From the NCBI GenBank assembly GCA_030951095.1, contig JAUZQI010000080.1:1-5952 (forward strand): a stretch of 5,952 nt of DNA, given 5' to 3'. A program made the position numbers and the translations under genes. Shown here one piece after another: positions 4,266-5,952 of this stretch; the stretch's first letter is position 1; each line of letters starts with the position of its first letter. The notes beneath the pieces were generated by a model, which made no database searches, was not told the origin of the DNA, and saw only the letters and a list, made by a program, of their open reading frames with translations. Source of the DNA: Mariprofundus sp. GTDB taxonomy: Bacteria; Pseudomonadota; Zetaproteobacteria; Mariprofundales; Mariprofundaceae.

Positions 4266-5952
4266 ATGTTACCACGCACGCATTGTGGAGACTTCAGATC
4301 CATGCATATTGGTCAGCAGGTGCGCCTGAATGGATGGGTTCAGACCAACCGCGATCATGGTGGTGTTATCTTTCTGGATGTGCGTGATCGTTCCGGGCTG
4401 GTGCAGATCGTGGCACATCCGGATACGCCTGATCTGCACAAACTGGCCCATTCAATGCGACAGCAGGATGTCATTGAAGTAGTGGGTGAGGTGATTACGC
4501 GCTCGGAAGAAACCATTAATGAAAAACTTCCGACAGGTGAAATTGAAATAAAAGCATCGGAAATCACCGTGCTTAACCGTTCTGAAACACCGCCATTTAT
4601 GGTTGAAGATGATTGTGACACATCCGAACAGGTCAGGCTTGAATATCGTTATCTCGATTTGCGTCGTCCCAAAATGCAGGCATTTATGCAACTGCGCCAT
4701 CGTGTTACCCATGCAGCCCGCAACTATCTCGACAGCCAGAATTTTCTTGAAATTGAGACGCCGATTCTGAACAAATCGACACCCGAAGGTGCTAGAGATT
4801 ATCTTGTTCCTTCAAGGGTTTACCCCGGCTCATTTTATGCTTTACCTCAAAGTCCACAGATTTTTAAGCAGTTGCTGATGGTGGCCGGCATGGATCGGTA
4901 TTTCCAGATTGCCCGCTGTTTCCGTGATGAAGATTTGCGCGCCGACCGCCAACCTGAATTTACCCAAGTGGATCTTGAGCTGTCTTTTGTAAATCAGATC
5001 GATGTCATGGCTGTGGCTGAAGGCTTGTTACGTGCCATGTTCGATGCCGGTGTCTGCATTCATTTGCCGGAAGTTTTTCCGCGCATCACCTATGCCGAGG
5101 CCTTGGATAAATACGGTCTGGATCGCCCCGATGTACGTTTCGGACTGGAACTGGTCAATATCACAGAACTGATGAAGCGGGTGGAATTCAAGGTATTCCG
5201 TGATCCGGCTGAAAAAGGCGGATTGGTCAAGGTGCTGCGTGTACCGGGTGGCGCATCATCGTTGTCGCGCAAACAGATTGATGATTATACCAAATTTGTA
5301 TCCATCTATGGAGCCAGAGGCCTGGCATGGATTAAGGTTAACGACAGATATAATTTGCCGGGCGGTTTGCAATCGCCGATTGTAAAATTCCTGCCTGAAG
5401 ATGTGTTAAAAGATATGCTGGAAGCAACTGAAGCGGAAAATGGCGATTTACTGTTTTTCGGTGCCGGAGATAGTACGGTAGTGAATGACGCCCTGGGGCA
5501 TTTGCGTGTGAAACTGGGGCATGATCTGAATTTAATTACTGAAGGCGATCATCGTTTTGTCTGGGTGGTCGATTTCCCAATGTTTGCCTGGAATGCCGAA
5601 GAGAAACGCCCTGAAGCGCTGCATCACCCGTTCACGGCACCATATGCCGAGGATATGGATAAATTTGAAACTGATCCGTTGAATATGCGATCACAAGCTT
5701 ATGATCTGGTCTGGAACGGCACAGAGATCGGTGGAGGCTCGATTCGTATCCATAACCCTGAAACACAGGCGCGAGTATTCAAAACGCTGAATATCTCCGA
5801 CGAAGAAGCACAAGCCAAATTCGGTTTTCTGATCAAGGCGCTTACCTATGGCGCACCGCCACACGGAGGTCTGGCTTTCGGTCTGGATCGCGTACTGGCA
5901 TTAATGGCCGATGTGGCTTCTATTCGGGATGTCATTGCATTTCCCAAGACTC
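4266..5952 (+). CDS. aspS: Aspartyl-tRNA synthetase (class IIb), 3' partial
   Basis: AspRS charges tRNA-Asp with aspartate in the cytoplasm. I translated the frame by hand: it is intact for 562 codons to the window edge and lacks roughly the last 30-40 residues (E. coli 590). An N-terminal OB-fold anticodon-binding domain covers about residues 1-110. Class II motif 1 is near FLEIETP (160-166), motif 2 is FRDEDLRADRQPEFTQ (219-234) with the ATP-contacting R220, and motif 3 is GGLAFGLDR (534-542) with R542. TPEGARDY (172-179), Q198 and K201 match aspartate-site positions. The GAD insertion domain typical of bacterial AspRS occupies roughly 285-420. Residue 31 is His, as in non-discriminating enzymes that also charge tRNA-Asn, but residue 83 is Thr (see findings). 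The ATG at 4266 has a good GGAGG site and an in-frame stop just upstream. The 179-base gap suggests transcription separate from the upstream gene. Confidence 0.97.
   Translation, partial: MLPRTHCGDFRSMHIGQQVRLNGWVQTNRDHGGVIFLDVRDRSGLVQIVAHPDTPDLHKLAHSMRQQDVIEVVGEVITRSEETINEKLPTGEIEIKASEITVLNRSETPPFMVEDDCDTSEQVRLEYRYLDLRRPKMQAFMQLRHRVTHAARNYLDSQNFLEIETPILNKSTPEGARDYLVPSRVYPGSFYALPQSPQIFKQLLMVAGMDRYFQIARCFRDEDLRADRQPEFTQVDLELSFVNQIDVMAVAEGLLRAMFDAGVCIHLPEVFPRITYAEALDKYGLDRPDVRFGLELVNITELMKRVEFKVFRDPAEKGGLVKVLRVPGGASSLSRKQIDDYTKFVSIYGARGLAWIKVNDRYNLPGGLQSPIVKFLPEDVLKDMLEATEAENGDLLFFGAGDSTVVNDALGHLRVKLGHDLNLITEGDHRFVWVVDFPMFAWNAEEKRPEALHHPFTAPYAEDMDKFETDPLNMRSQAYDLVWNGTEIGGGSIRIHNPETQARVFKTLNISDEEAQAKFGFLIKALTYGAPPHGGLAFGLDRVLALMADVASIRDVIAFPKT

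Overview
This window is a stretch of bacterial chromosome with moderate GC (near 50% by eye), all genes on the + strand and densely packed. It looks like a proteobacterium. The reasons are a BamB-type outer-membrane lipoprotein next to the double-GTPase Der, a RatA-RnfH pair, and an aspartyl-tRNA synthetase of bacterial type whose sequence resembles the Pseudomonas-like enzymes from memory. A gamma- or zeta-proteobacterial lineage seems plausible, but the genus cannot be fixed from these genes alone.

Layout. Positions 1-1206 hold bamB, missing only its first few codons. A 30-base gap leads to der (1237-2589), which starts at TTG. ratA (2590-3033) begins on the base after the der stop codon, and rnfH/ratB (3024-3335) overlaps the end of ratA by 10 bases. 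These four genes look like one operon. After 196 bases with small inverted repeats and a candidate promoter comes a two-module pentapeptide-repeat protein (3532-4086) of unknown role. A further 179-base gap with inverted repeats and a weak terminator-like element leads to aspS (4266 to the window end), which lacks only its last few dozen codons.

How the genes fit together. The theme is housekeeping: outer-membrane assembly (BamB), 50S ribosome maturation (Der), a START-fold protein linked to ribosome association or quinone binding (RatA) with its small ubiquitin-fold partner (RnfH), and tRNA charging (AspRS). I see no mobile element, CRISPR array, defence island or RNA gene.

No convincing new multi-gene system is visible. 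The points most worth a second look are a terminator-like hairpin inside the end of der, the tandem-module architecture of the pentapeptide-repeat protein, the mixed specificity residues of AspRS, the altered BamA-contact positions in BamB, and alternative pairings upstream of aspS.
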